Shown: positions 34,851 through 43,701 of the stretch, piece after piece
Position numbering within the stretch: position 1 is the stretch's first letter
Layout of the letters: each line of letters opens with the position of its first letter
Source: Chloroflexota bacterium
GTDB taxonomy: Bacteria; Chloroflexota; Anaerolineae; Caldilineales; Caldilineaceae
Length of the DNA: 46,914 nt
Assembly (NCBI GenBank): GCA_003577005.1
Contig: QEUW01000018.1
Location: 1-46,914, forward strand
Reading direction: 5' to 3'
The notes under the pieces: generated by a model
The model's database searches: none
What the model was told of the DNA's origin: nothing
The model's input: the letters and a program-made list of their open reading frames with translations, nothing else
Position numbers and translations under genes: made by a program

Positions 34851-37364
34851 ATGCTCTCTCTTGTTCAAAGTCCATCCCGTTCGTCTTCGCGCTCGCCCGA
34901 GTCGCTTGCCGCCGGGCGCCAGCCTGATGGCGACTCTCCCCCGACACCCAATGGGGCAACGAAGCCAAAAGCAAAGGCCAGACCCGCGTTAGCGACTACA
35001 GAGATTCTTGAACATTATCGGATCGCTGTGCTCAGCCGTCAAGTCAGCCGGCTGGGCCAACGCGAGGTCTTTAGCGGGCGCGCCAAGTTCGGCGTCTTTG
35101 GCGCCGGCAAGGAATTGGCGCAACTGGCGCTGGCGCGTGTTTTTCGCCCTGGTGACTTTCGCGCCGGCTACTATCGCGACCAGACCCTGATGTTTGCCCT
35201 CGGTCTAACCACGCCGGAAGCCTTCTTTGCCCAACTCTACGCCCACGCCGATAGCGTCGTCGAGCCGGCCAGCGGCGGTCGTTCGATGGTCTCCCATTTT
35301 GCGACGCGCCTGCTCGATGCGCAAGGGCATTGGCAGCCGCAAGTGGACCGCTACAACTCGTCAGCCGACATCTCCTGCACCGCCGGCCAGATGCCCCGTC
35401 TGGTTGGTTTGGCGTACGCGTCACGGCTCTACCGGGAAGTCGAAGAACTCCGCCGATTCTCTGACTTTTCCTATGATGGCAATGAAGTGGCCTTTGGCAC
35501 GATTGGCAACGCCAGTTGCGCCCAGGGTATGTTTTGGGAAGCGATCAACGCGATCGGCGTCCTGCAGGCGCCGGCCGTTATCTCGATTTGGGACGATGAG
35601 TACGGCATTTCGGTCACCAACCGCCACCAGTTTCTGGGTGGCGATCTAACGGCGCTTTTGCAAGGATTTGAGCGCCAGCCGGGGTGTGACCAGGGGTTTC
35701 ATCTCTATCGTGTGGCCGGCTGGAACTACCCGGCGCTCATCGAAGCGTATGAACAGGCTGCCGCCAACGCACGCCAGCAACACATCCCCGCTATCATCCA
35801 CGTGGTCGAGATGACCCAACCGCAAGGCCATTCCACGTCGGGCAGCCACGAGCGCTACAAGTCGCCGGAACGACTGGCGTGGGAGGCGGCGCACGATCCT
35901 ATCGCCAAAATGCGCAAGTGGATCCTGGCTGAAGGTATTGCAACCGAAGCCAACCTGGCGCAGATCGAACGTGAAGCCGCCCAGGAAGCAGAAGCGGCGC
36001 GCGACCGCGCCTGGCAAGCTGCCTGTACACCGCTGCAAGCCGAAGCCCATGAACTCGCAAACCTGCTGGAAACTGTTGCCCAACGTTCAAGCAGCGCCGA
36101 AGAATTGCTCGAACTGAGCCAGCCCCTACGCGATAGTACCCGCCTGCCACTGCGCAAGGAATTATTACAGACGGCGTACAAGGCGTTGCTGCATCTGCAC
36201 AACGAAGCCGAGCCGGTGCGCCGGCCTTTGCGCGAGTGGCGCGAGAGCCAGCTTTGTGCAAACCGGACGCGCTACGGCGCTTACCTCTACAGCGAAAGCG
36301 ACGAGTCGCCGCTGAAGGTGCCGCCTGTGGCGCCCATCTATGAGGACTCGCCTCGCGAAGTGCGTGGTTTTGAAGTACTGCAGGCCAACTTTGCTGCTTT
36401 GCTCGCCCGCGACCCGCGAGTTTTTATCTTTGGCGAAGATGTGGGCAAATTGGGGGATGTCAACAAAGGTGTAGCCGGCCTCCAGGACAAGTATGGCCCG
36501 CTGCGGGTGGCCGACACCGGCATCCGCGAGGTGACGATCATCGGCCAGGCCATTGGCATGGCGTTGCGCGGTCTGCGGCCCATCGCCGAGATCCAATATC
36601 TCGACTATGTGCTCTACGCCCTCATGACGCTTTCGGATGATCTCGCTTCTTTACACTGGCGTACGGCTGGCGGTCAAAAGGCGCCGGTCATTGTGCGCAC
36701 GCGCGGCCACCGTCTAGAAGGGATCTGGCACTCCGGCTCGCCCATGGGTGGCCTGCTCCATTTGCTGCGCGGGATGCATCTGCTCGTGCCGCGCAACATG
36801 ACCCAGGCCGCCGGTTTTTACAACACGCTGTTGTGCGGCGACGACCCCGCGCTGGTCGTCGAAGTACTCAACGGCTACCGGCTGCGCGAACAGTTGCCCC
36901 AAAATTTGGGTGAGTTTACGGTCCCGCTGGGTGTGCCCGAAGTGTTGCGCCCCGGGGACGACATTACCCTGGTTACCTATGGTGCCTGCTGCCGGATTGC
37001 CCTGGAAGCGGCGGCTCAGTTGCAAACTCTTGGCGTTGCGGTGGAGGTGATCGATGTCCAGTCTCTGCTGCCCTTTGACCTGAACCATACTCTGGTCGAG
37101 TCGCTCAAAAAGACGGGCCGCATCGTCTTTCTCGATGAAGATGTCCCCGGCGGCGCCTCGGCCTACATGCTGCGACAAGTGTTGGAGGTACAGGATGGCT
37201 ACTACTGGCTCGATTCGCCGCCGCGCACCATCACCGCTCGACCCCATCGCCCCGCCTACGGCACCGACGGCGATTACTTCTCGAAACCCAACGTGGAAGA
37301 TGTGACCGCTGTGACCTATGAGCTGATGCACGAAAGCGAGCCGCGACGCTATCCCGCGCTGTGA
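34851..37364 (+). CDS. Fused branched-chain 2-oxoacid dehydrogenase E1 alpha-beta
   Basis: 837 residues. Thiamine-diphosphate enzyme that decarboxylates branched-chain 2-oxoacids and passes the acyl group to E2. Residues about 60-430 are E1 alpha ([42 protein letters not shown]), and about 490-830 are E1 beta ([51 protein letters not shown]). The first 55 residues are a Pro/Ser/Lys-rich lead. Oddity: the usual GDG thiamine motif reads GNAS at residues 219-222 and the NN pair is WDDEYGIS; a DDGYGIS form is known in fused E1 enzymes. ATG at 34851 follows AGAGG. First gene of the plus-strand cluster. No E2 or E3 gene is here. Confidence 0.88.
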   Translation: MLSLVQSPSRSSSRSPESLAAGRQPDGDSPPTPNGATKPKAKARPALATTEILEHYRIAVLSRQVSRLGQREVFSGRAKFGVFGAGKELAQLALARVFRPGDFRAGYYRDQTLMFALGLTTPEAFFAQLYAHADSVVEPASGGRSMVSHFATRLLDAQGHWQPQVDRYNSSADISCTAGQMPRLVGLAYASRLYREVEELRRFSDFSYDGNEVAFGTIGNASCAQGMFWEAINAIGVLQAPAVISIWDDEYGISVTNRHQFLGGDLTALLQGFERQPGCDQGFHLYRVAGWNYPALIEAYEQAAANARQQHIPAIIHVVEMTQPQGHSTSGSHERYKSPERLAWEAAHDPIAKMRKWILAEGIATEANLAQIEREAAQEAEAARDRAWQAACTPLQAEAHELANLLETVAQRSSSAEELLELSQPLRDSTRLPLRKELLQTAYKALLHLHNEAEPVRRPLREWRESQLCANRTRYGAYLYSESDESPLKVPPVAPIYEDSPREVRGFEVLQANFAALLARDPRVFIFGEDVGKLGDVNKGVAGLQDKYGPLRVADTGIREVTIIGQAIGMALRGLRPIAEIQYLDYVLYALMTLSDDLASLHWRTAGGQKAPVIVRTRGHRLEGIWHSGSPMGGLLHLLRGMHLLVPRNMTQAAGFYNTLLCGDDPALVVEVLNGYRLREQLPQNLGEFTVPLGVPEVLRPGDDITLVTYGACCRIALEAAAQLQTLGVAVEVIDVQSLLPFDLNHTLVESLKKTGRIVFLDEDVPGGASAYMLRQVLEVQDGYYWLDSPPRTITARPHRPAYGTDGDYFSKPNVEDVTAVTYELMHESEPRRYPAL

Positions 37365-37386
37365 GGAATCAGGAATCGAGAGCCAA

Positions 37387-37564
37387 CTGTCAACGGATTT
37401 CCAGAACGGATTGAGCGGATATGACAGGTTCTCCTCACATCTCCGCTCTTGGCTGGGAACGGATTCATGGCTGCTGAACGATGTGAAATCTGTTCCCGGT
37501 AAACACGGACGAAGAACACTTCATTGCCCTGTCTGTTCAATCTGTTCCCAAAATCCGTTGACAG
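37387..37564. repeat. 178-base CTGTCAACGGATTT-bounded element (long copy)
   Basis: The ends are CTGTCAACGGATTT (37387-37400) and its exact reverse complement (37551-37564). The arms continue inward imperfectly for about 40 bases (GAACGGATTGAGCGGA on the left against GAACAGATTGAACAGA on the right, read inward). The middle is unrelated to the short copy at 34106-34163 and carries no open frame of note. Confidence 0.75.
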
Positions 37565-37598
37565 GGTTTGCTGCAACGAATTCCCCCAGGAGAGAACT

Positions 37599-38747
37599 AT
37601 GGATTTCGCCCTGAATGAAGAACAGCGGATGTTCCGTGAAGTGGTGCATGACTTTTGCGCCAGGGAGGTGGCCCCCCAGGCCCGCCACACCGATGAGACG
37701 GGGGAATTCAACTGGAGCGCTGTGCGCAAAATGGGGTCGCTGGGCATGTTGGGGCTGCAAGTGCCCGAGCGCTACGGCGGCGCCGAACTCGACACCGTCA
37801 GCGCCGCCATTGCCATCGAAGAGTTGGGCTGGGCGTGCGGTTCGACGGCGTTGGCAGTCTCTGCCCACAACAATCTGGGCATCGGCCCCCTGCTCGACTA
37901 TGGCACCGAGGAGCAGAAACAACGGTGGGTAACTCGCCTCGCATCTGGACAAGGCGGCCTGGGCTGCCTCTGCCTGACCGAACCGGGCGCCGGCTCGGAC
38001 CTCAAGGGCGGTGTCCGCACGACCGCTGTCAAAGAGGGCGACAGTTGGATCATCGACGGGTCCAAAATGTGGGCTACCAATGCCTCGCTTGCCGACACGC
38101 TGATCGTGCTTTGCCGCACCGACCCCGCCGGTGGCAGCCACAGCTTGAGCCAGATCCTCGTGCCCACCGATACGCGCGGCGTCACGATTGGCCCGCCGGA
38201 AAAGAAGATGGGCCTGCATGGCTCGCCCACTCACGCCGTCACCTTGAGCGAAGTACGCGTACCTTATGAGAACCTCATTGGCTCCGAAGGCAAGGGGCTA
38301 CAACAGACCCTTGCCACGCTGACCAAAGGCCGCATCAGCATCGGCGCGCTGGCGGTGGGGCTGGCGCAGGCCGCCCACGAACGGGCGCTCCAATATGCCA
38401 GGGAGCGCGAAACCTTTGGCAAACCCATCGGCCAGCACCAGGCCATCCAGTTTATGCTGGCGGATGCAGCGACAGAGCTCCAGGCGGCTCGTCTCATGGT
38501 ATACTGGGCAGCGTGGCTCAAAGACCAGGGCAAACCCTATGCCAAAGAGGCCGGCATGGCCAAATTGTTCGCCACCGAGATAAGCGAGCGCGTCTGCCGC
38601 AACGCCATCCAGATCCATGGCGGCTACGGTTACAGCCGCGAATTTGAGGTCGAGCGGATGTATCGCGACACGCGCCTCATGTCCATCGGCGAAGGCACCA
38701 GCGAGATTCTGCGCGTGATGATCGCCCGCCATCTGCTAGAGTTGTAA
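37599..38747 (+). CDS. Acyl-CoA dehydrogenase (probable isovaleryl-CoA dehydrogenase)
   Basis: 382 residues, normal for a flavin-dependent short/branched-chain acyl-CoA dehydrogenase. It has the N-terminal LNEEQRMFREVVHDFC, the flavin-contacting CLTEPGAGSDL and WATNA regions, KMGLHGSPT, and the C-terminal IQIHGGYGYSREFEVERMYRDTR followed by GEGTSEI, where the glutamate of the usual IxxGT region stands at the end. AGGAGAG precedes the ATG. Between the 2-oxoacid dehydrogenase E1 and methylcrotonyl-CoA carboxylase genes, its likely reaction is isovaleryl-CoA to 3-methylcrotonyl-CoA. Confidence 0.88.
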   Translation: MDFALNEEQRMFREVVHDFCAREVAPQARHTDETGEFNWSAVRKMGSLGMLGLQVPERYGGAELDTVSAAIAIEELGWACGSTALAVSAHNNLGIGPLLDYGTEEQKQRWVTRLASGQGGLGCLCLTEPGAGSDLKGGVRTTAVKEGDSWIIDGSKMWATNASLADTLIVLCRTDPAGGSHSLSQILVPTDTRGVTIGPPEKKMGLHGSPTHAVTLSEVRVPYENLIGSEGKGLQQTLATLTKGRISIGALAVGLAQAAHERALQYARERETFGKPIGQHQAIQFMLADAATELQAARLMVYWAAWLKDQGKPYAKEAGMAKLFATEISERVCRNAIQIHGGYGYSREFEVERMYRDTRLMSIGEGTSEILRVMIARHLLEL

Positions 38748-38768
38748 AGACGTTATGCTTGCATTTTT

Positions 38769-38851
38769 AACGCAAAGGTGCAAAGATGCAGAGACGCAAA
38801 GAATTCGTATACATCTTGCTTTGCGTCTCTGCCCCTTTGCGTCTTTGCGTT
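38769..38851. repeat. 33-base-arm fold-back of AACGCAAAG/GCAGAGACGC words
   Basis: 38769-38801 pairs with 38819-38851, 29 of 33 positions matching, around a 17-base AT-rich loop. Each arm is a near-tandem purine-rich word (ACGCAAAG, GCAAAG, GAGACGCAAAG). It stands between the acyl-CoA dehydrogenase and carboxyltransferase genes of one operon. Confidence 0.8.
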
Positions 38852-38896
38852 GAACAGTTCTATTGAACGTCCATTGCCGGACAAGCCGGAACCACT

Positions 38897-40507
38897 GTGG
38901 ATATCATCGAAAGCCGTATCGACCCACAAAGCGCCGAATTTCAAGCCAATGCGGAGCATCACCGGGCATTGGCGGCCACATTGCGAGAACGGTTGGCCAC
39001 CGTGCGCCAGGGCGGTGGTGCAGAGGCGCGGGCACGGCATGTGGAGCGGGGCAAGCTGCTGGTGCGCGACCGGATCGACCGGCTCCTCGATGCCGGTTCG
39101 CCCTTTCTAGAACTGTCGCCGCTGGCGGCATGGGAACTGTACGGGAATGAGGCGCCTGGCGCCGGCATCGTCACCGGCATCGGACGCGTGGCCGGCCGCG
39201 AGTGTATGATCGTGGCCAACGATGCGACCGTCAAGGGGGGCACCTACTACCCGATGACGGTGAAAAAACACCTGCGCGCCCAGCAGATCGCCGTGGAGAA
39301 TCACTTGCCCTGTCTCTATCTGGTCGATTCGGGCGGAGCGTTTTTGCCCATGCAAGATGAAGTCTTCCCGGATGTCGATGATTTTGGGCGCATCTTTTAC
39401 AACCAGGCCGTCATGAGCGCTGCGGGCATCCCCCAGATCGCCGCCGTGATGGGCTCCTGCACGGCGGGTGGCGCTTACGTGCCGGCGATGAGCGATGAGG
39501 CCGTCATCGTCAAAGGCACGGGCACGATCTTTCTGGGCGGGCCGCCGCTGGTCAAAGCCGCCACGGGCGAAGAGGTGACGGCCGAAGAGCTGGGTGGCGC
39601 CGATGTCCACACCCGCATCTCCGGCGTGGCCGACCATTTTGCCGAAGATGACGAACACGCGCTGGCGATTGTGCGCGAGATTGTAGCGACGCTGAACACC
39701 CGCAAACAACTCGACCTCGACATCCGTCCTCCGGAAGAACCATATTACGACCCCGCCGAACTCTACGGCATCCTCCCCACCACCTTCCGTGTGCTCTATG
39801 ATGTGCGCGAGGTGATCGCCCGGCTGGTCGATGGCAGCCGTTTGGGCGAATTCAAGGCGCGCTATGGGGAGACGCTGGTCTGCGGCTTTGCCCACATCTA
39901 TGGCTATCCGGTTGGCATCATTGCCAACAACGGCATTCTCTTTAGCGAGTCCGCGCTGAAGGGGACGCACTTTATCCAGTTGTGTACGGCGCGGCGGATT
40001 CCCCTGCTCTTTTTGCAGAATATCACCGGCTTTATGGTAGGCAAAACCTACGAGACCGGCGGCATTGCCAAGGATGGCGCCAAGCTAGTCCATGCCGTGG
40101 CCAACGCCCAGGTGCCCAAACTGACGGTGGTGATCGGCGGCTCGTTTGGCGCCGGCAACTATGCCATGTGTGGCCGCGCCTACGGCCCGCGCTTTCTCTG
40201 GATGTGGCCCAACAGCCGCATCAGCGTCATGGGGGGTGAGCAGGCGGCCAACGTGCTGCTGACCGTCAAACAGGATCAACTGGCGCGCCAGGGCCAACCG
40301 CCCATGTCGCCTGCCGAGCAGGAAGCGTTTACGCAGCCGATCCTAGAGAAATACGAACAGGAGGGCAACCCCTACTACGCCACCGCCCGGCTGTGGGATG
40401 ACGGCATCCTCGACCCGGTGCAGACCCGGCAGGTGCTTGGGCTGGCGCTCTCGGCCTGCCTCAATGCCCCGATCGAGGCAACCCAATACGGGGTGCTGCG
40501 CATGTAA
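38897..40507 (+). CDS. mccB: Acyl-CoA carboxylase carboxyltransferase subunit (3-methylcrotonyl-CoA type)
   Basis: 536 residues, the carboxyltransferase (beta) subunit. It transfers CO2 from biotin to 3-methylcrotonyl-CoA. Two crotonase-like halves: the first with [19 protein letters not shown] and [18 protein letters not shown], the second with [21 protein letters not shown] and [19 protein letters not shown]. The QDEVFPD and GGIAKDGAK stretches are methylcrotonyl- rather than propionyl-type. The start is a GTG at 38897, with CCGGA 8 bases ahead. It follows the acyl-CoA dehydrogenase and precedes the biotin carboxylase subunit, completing the carboxylation step of leucine degradation. Confidence 0.9.
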   Translation: MDIIESRIDPQSAEFQANAEHHRALAATLRERLATVRQGGGAEARARHVERGKLLVRDRIDRLLDAGSPFLELSPLAAWELYGNEAPGAGIVTGIGRVAGRECMIVANDATVKGGTYYPMTVKKHLRAQQIAVENHLPCLYLVDSGGAFLPMQDEVFPDVDDFGRIFYNQAVMSAAGIPQIAAVMGSCTAGGAYVPAMSDEAVIVKGTGTIFLGGPPLVKAATGEEVTAEELGGADVHTRISGVADHFAEDDEHALAIVREIVATLNTRKQLDLDIRPPEEPYYDPAELYGILPTTFRVLYDVREVIARLVDGSRLGEFKARYGETLVCGFAHIYGYPVGIIANNGILFSESALKGTHFIQLCTARRIPLLFLQNITGFMVGKTYETGGIAKDGAKLVHAVANAQVPKLTVVIGGSFGAGNYAMCGRAYGPRFLWMWPNSRISVMGGEQAANVLLTVKQDQLARQGQPPMSPAEQEAFTQPILEKYEQEGNPYYATARLWDDGILDPVQTRQVLGLALSACLNAPIEATQYGVLRM

Positions 40508-40544
40508 CAGAGCACCTTGCTAAGATACTTGAGCAGAAAACAAA

Positions 40545-40668
40545 AAAGCAGGAACACAGAGCACACAGAGGAGGCACAGAGAGCATAGAGGACTACGAAC
40601 GATTTCTGTGGTTTTGCTTTTTCTTTGTGTCCTCTGTGTCTTCTCTGCGCCCTCTGTGTTCCTGCTTT
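40545..40668. repeat. Fold-back of ACACAGAGG words
   Basis: AAAGCAGGAACACAGAG (40545-40561) is perfectly complementary to 40652-40668. Between them each arm continues with purine-rich (CACAGAGGAGGCACAGAG) and pyrimidine-rich (CCTCTGTGTC) words that pair imperfectly. It fills the gap between the two methylcrotonyl-CoA carboxylase subunits. Confidence 0.75.
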
Positions 40669-40702
40669 CGCTCTGGCTTTTCTGAACTGGATAGAGCAAA
40701 GG

Positions 40703-42217
40703 ATGATGTTTCGCAAAATTCTCATCGCCAACCGGGGTGAAATCGCTCTGCGGATCATACGCACCTGCCGCGATATGGGAATTGCCACGGTCGCCATCTA
40801 TTCAGAGGCGGACGCCAACGCCCAACATGTCTGGCTGGCCGATGAGGCGGAATTGATTGGTCCGGCGCCAGCGGCTGACTCCTATTTGCAGATAGAGCGT
40901 ATCATTGCTGCCGCCAGCAAGTACGGCTGTGATGCCATTCACCCTGGCTATGGCCTTTTGTCCGAAAATGCAGACTTTGCCGAAGCAGCCGAGGCGGCGG
41001 GGATCTGCTTTATTGGCCCCACCCCGGATACCAGCCGGGCAATGGGCTCGAAAACGGCCGCTCGCCAGCGGATGGTCGCAGCGGGTGTGCCGGTGGTGCC
41101 AGGCTATCAGGGGGAGAGTTACGACCGCGCACTACAGGATGCTGCCCAGACTTTGGGCTTTCCGTTGCTGGTCAAAGCGGCGGCCGGCGGCGGTGGCAAG
41201 GGCATGAGAATCGTGGACAACCGGGCCGACCTGCTGCCTGCTATCCACTCCGCCCGCCGCGAAGCGCAAAACGCCTTTGGCGATGACCAACTCTTTTTGG
41301 AAAAGCTGATCGAAAACCCCTGCCACATCGAATTTCAGATCCTGGGCGACCGCTTTGGCGCTGTCGTTCACCTGTTCGAGCGCGAGTGCTCGATCCAGCG
41401 CCGCCACCAGAAGATTGTCGAGGAGACGCCATCACCCTTTCTGAGCCCGGCATTGCGCCAGCGGATGGGGGAAGCTGCCCTCGCGGCGGCAAAGGCTGTC
41501 AATTACGTCAATGCGGGTACGGTCGAATTTTTGGTTAATGCGCAGGGTGATTTCTATTTTCTAGAGATGAACACGCGCCTGCAAGTGGAACACCCCATCA
41601 CCGAACTGGTCACGGGGTTGGACCTGGTCAAGCTCCAGATCAGGATCGCTGCCGGTGAGCCGCTGCCCTTCTCACAGGCGCATGTGCAAGCGCGCGGCCA
41701 CGCCATCGAATGCCGTATCTACGCCGAAGACGCGGCCCACGGTTTTGTGCCGTCGGCGGGTGCGCTTCAGGTTGTCAAAGAGCCACAAGCCCCCGGCGTC
41801 CGAGTCGATTCGGGTGTGATCAGCGGCGACCAGGTTTCGCCGCACTATGACCCGCTGCTGGCCAAACTGAGCGTGCTGGGCACGGATCGCAACGATGCCA
41901 TTGCCAGATTGTCCCACGCTCTCGCTGGCTATGTGATCCTGGGCGATGTGGTCACCAACCTGGCCTTCTTGCGCACGCTGTGCCAGCATCCTGCCTTTCA
42001 TGCCGGTGAGACCACCACATCTTTTATTGATCAACACATGGCCGACTGGCAGGAGACGATGCCCCCTCCAAGCGATCTGCTCTTGGTTGCCGCTGCGTTG
42101 GCCGAGACGCTCGAACAGAGCGCACAGCCGGCTCTACAATCTTCCTCTGATTCTACTGACCCTTACAGCCCCTGGCAACAGCTAAGAGGGTTCCGGCTGG
42201 GGGTGATCGATGGCTGA
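40703..42217 (+). CDS. mccA: Biotin carboxylase subunit of an acyl-CoA carboxylase (methylcrotonyl-type)
   Basis: 504 residues. ATP-dependent carboxylation of carrier-bound biotin. The family opening MFRKILIANRGEIALRIIRTCRDMG, the ATP-grasp pieces HPGYGLLSENADFA, VKAAAGGGGKGMRIV, and the C-terminal EMNTRLQVEHPITELVTGLDLVKLQIRIAAGEPLPF are intact. It ends at about 500 residues without the biotinyl domain, which is encoded separately next. Two adjacent ATGs (40703, 40706) compete; AAAGG is very close, so the exact start is uncertain by one residue. The last 8 bases overlap the carrier gene. Confidence 0.92.
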   Translation: MMFRKILIANRGEIALRIIRTCRDMGIATVAIYSEADANAQHVWLADEAELIGPAPAADSYLQIERIIAAASKYGCDAIHPGYGLLSENADFAEAAEAAGICFIGPTPDTSRAMGSKTAARQRMVAAGVPVVPGYQGESYDRALQDAAQTLGFPLLVKAAAGGGGKGMRIVDNRADLLPAIHSARREAQNAFGDDQLFLEKLIENPCHIEFQILGDRFGAVVHLFERECSIQRRHQKIVEETPSPFLSPALRQRMGEAALAAAKAVNYVNAGTVEFLVNAQGDFYFLEMNTRLQVEHPITELVTGLDLVKLQIRIAAGEPLPFSQAHVQARGHAIECRIYAEDAAHGFVPSAGALQVVKEPQAPGVRVDSGVISGDQVSPHYDPLLAKLSVLGTDRNDAIARLSHALAGYVILGDVVTNLAFLRTLCQHPAFHAGETTTSFIDQHMADWQETMPPPSDLLLVAAALAETLEQSAQPALQSSSDSTDPYSPWQQLRGFRLGVIDG

Positions 42218-42713
42218 ATTTTGTTTCGAGGTTGGGGGCGAACAATACCGCCTGCAACTAGAGGCGTCTGCCGACGGCTACCGTGTTACAATTGGGGGGC
42301 GCACCTATCTGGTGCAGGGCCAAGTGCGGTCGAATGGTCAACTTGATCTGCTGGTCAACGGGCAGCGGCATCGCTTCTACAGCGCCCGCTCTGCTGACCA
42401 ACCCAACCGGCGTATGATCTGGCTGGACGGCCAAACGTGGGCGCTGACTGCCGTTGACCCCAGGGCGCGGCGCAGCGGCCAGGTGGTGCGACACACAGAG
42501 GATACGGTCAATGCCCCCGTGCCCGGACAGGTGCGGGCGATCCTAGTTGCCGTGGGGGATACGGTGAGCGCCGGTGATCCGTTGCTGATTCTGGAGGCAA
42601 TGAAGATGGAGATGCGCATCCTCGCGCCGGAAACGGGCAAGGTCAGCAAAATCAACTGCGCGTTGGGCGACGTGGTCGTGCGCGGGCAGTGGTTGGTTGA
42701 GATTGAGAGATAA
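42210..42713 (+). CDS. Biotin carboxyl carrier protein of the carboxylase
   Basis: 167 residues. The C-terminal biotinyl domain (about 95-167) carries ILEAMKMEMRIL with Lys132 as biotinylation site, and VNAPVPGQVRAILVAVGDTV before it. The first ~90 residues are a beta-rich stretch (FCFEVGGEQYRLQLEASADGYRVTIGG) of the kind that joins carboxylase subunits. It overlaps the biotin carboxylase stop by 8 bases, so the two are translationally coupled and act together; in most methylcrotonyl-CoA carboxylases both are one chain. The CitE-like gene starts 1 base after its stop. Confidence 0.9.
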   Translation: MAEFCFEVGGEQYRLQLEASADGYRVTIGGRTYLVQGQVRSNGQLDLLVNGQRHRFYSARSADQPNRRMIWLDGQTWALTAVDPRARRSGQVVRHTEDTVNAPVPGQVRAILVAVGDTVSAGDPLLILEAMKMEMRILAPETGKVSKINCALGDVVVRGQWLVEIER

Positions 42714-42714
42714 G

Positions 42715-43590
42715 ATGGAACCGTTGCTTCGTTCGGTGCTCTTTATGCCGGGCGACGACCCACACAAGATCCGCAAGGCTGCGCAGATGGATGTAGACGC
42801 AGTCGTGATGGACCTGGAAGATGGCGTGGCACTCAGCCAGAAGGCTGTCGCCCGCCAGACTGTCTGCGATGCACTGCAGACAGTCGATTTTGGGCGCGCC
42901 GCCCGGTATGTCCGGCTCAATCCAGTTGGGTCAGATTTTTTTGCCGATGATCTGGCGGCGACCCTGCCCGGCAGACCAGATGGCTATGTGCTCCCAAAGG
43001 TGAGTTCGGCTGCATACTTGCAAGAGCTAAGCGACGAGCTTGATCGGGCAGAAGCGGACTACGGCTGGCTCCGCCGATCGATCGCGCTGCTAGCTGTGAT
43101 CGAAAGCGCGCTGGGGGTGATCAACCTGGCGCAGATCGCCCAGGCTACTCCGCGCCTGATCGCCCTGCTCTTTGGCGCTGAAGACCTGGCCGGCGACCTG
43201 GGCGCAATCCGCACAAAGGCGGGCGACGAGGTGGCCTATGCCCGCAGCGCACTGGTGGTCGCAGCTGCGGCCTACGGCTTGCAGGCAATCGACATGGTCT
43301 ATTTTGATCTGCATGACCTGGCCGGCTTCGAGCAAGAGTGTATCACCGGGCGCCGCTTTGGCTATGCCGGCAAGATGGTGATCCATCCCAAACAAGTTGC
43401 CATTGCCAATCGCATCTTTTCCCCTTCACCTGAAGAGATCGCCCGCGCGGAACGGGTCATCCACGCTTATCAAGCGCATCAAGAGGCTGGCGTCGGCGCT
43501 TTTGAACTGGACGGACGCATGGTCGATCTGCCAGTGGTGCGCGCCGCCGAAAAGGTCTTGCAGAGAGCAAGGCAGGCCCGCTTATTCTAA
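42715..43590 (+). CDS. CitE-family acyl-CoA lyase (probable (R)-HMG-CoA lyase)
   Basis: 291 residues, HpcH/HpaI citrate-lyase-beta-like TIM barrel. The landmarks RSVLFMPGDDPHKIRKA, VVMDLEDGV, VRLNPVGS (catalytic arginine), LPKVSSA, AVIESALGV with the metal glutamate, FGAEDLAGDLG with the metal aspartate and KMVIHPKQV are present. Mg-dependent CoA-ester lyases of this family split citramalyl-, malyl- or HMG-CoA. Directly after the carboxylase genes, the expected step is HMG-CoA to acetyl-CoA and acetoacetate. The mycobacterial homologous arrangement has Rv2498c, described as such a lyase. ATG at 42715 is 1 base after the carrier stop (weak GAGA site), so it is coupled. Confidence 0.82.
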   Translation: MEPLLRSVLFMPGDDPHKIRKAAQMDVDAVVMDLEDGVALSQKAVARQTVCDALQTVDFGRAARYVRLNPVGSDFFADDLAATLPGRPDGYVLPKVSSAAYLQELSDELDRAEADYGWLRRSIALLAVIESALGVINLAQIAQATPRLIALLFGAEDLAGDLGAIRTKAGDEVAYARSALVVAAAAYGLQAIDMVYFDLHDLAGFEQECITGRRFGYAGKMVIHPKQVAIANRIFSPSPEEIARAERVIHAYQAHQEAGVGAFELDGRMVDLPVVRAAEKVLQRARQARLF

Positions 43591-43686
43591 GAGTCCATTG
43601 GAAAATTACGGTTGACCTAGAGGTGCATCGCACGTTTCACGTGCAACGCACCTGGTGTGGGCGGCGAATATTCAAATGGACTCTTA
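43588..43686. repeat. Nested fold-back between convergent genes
   Basis: TAAGAGTCCATTG (43588-43600) pairs with CAAATGGACTCTTA (43673-43686) with one extra base, and the inner part 43621-43653 (AGGTGCATCGCACGT against its near complement) forms a second stem. It overlaps the CitE-like stop codon and probably ends transcription of both converging genes. Confidence 0.65.
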
Positions 43687-43701
43687 GACCCGGCCTATCT
43701 A

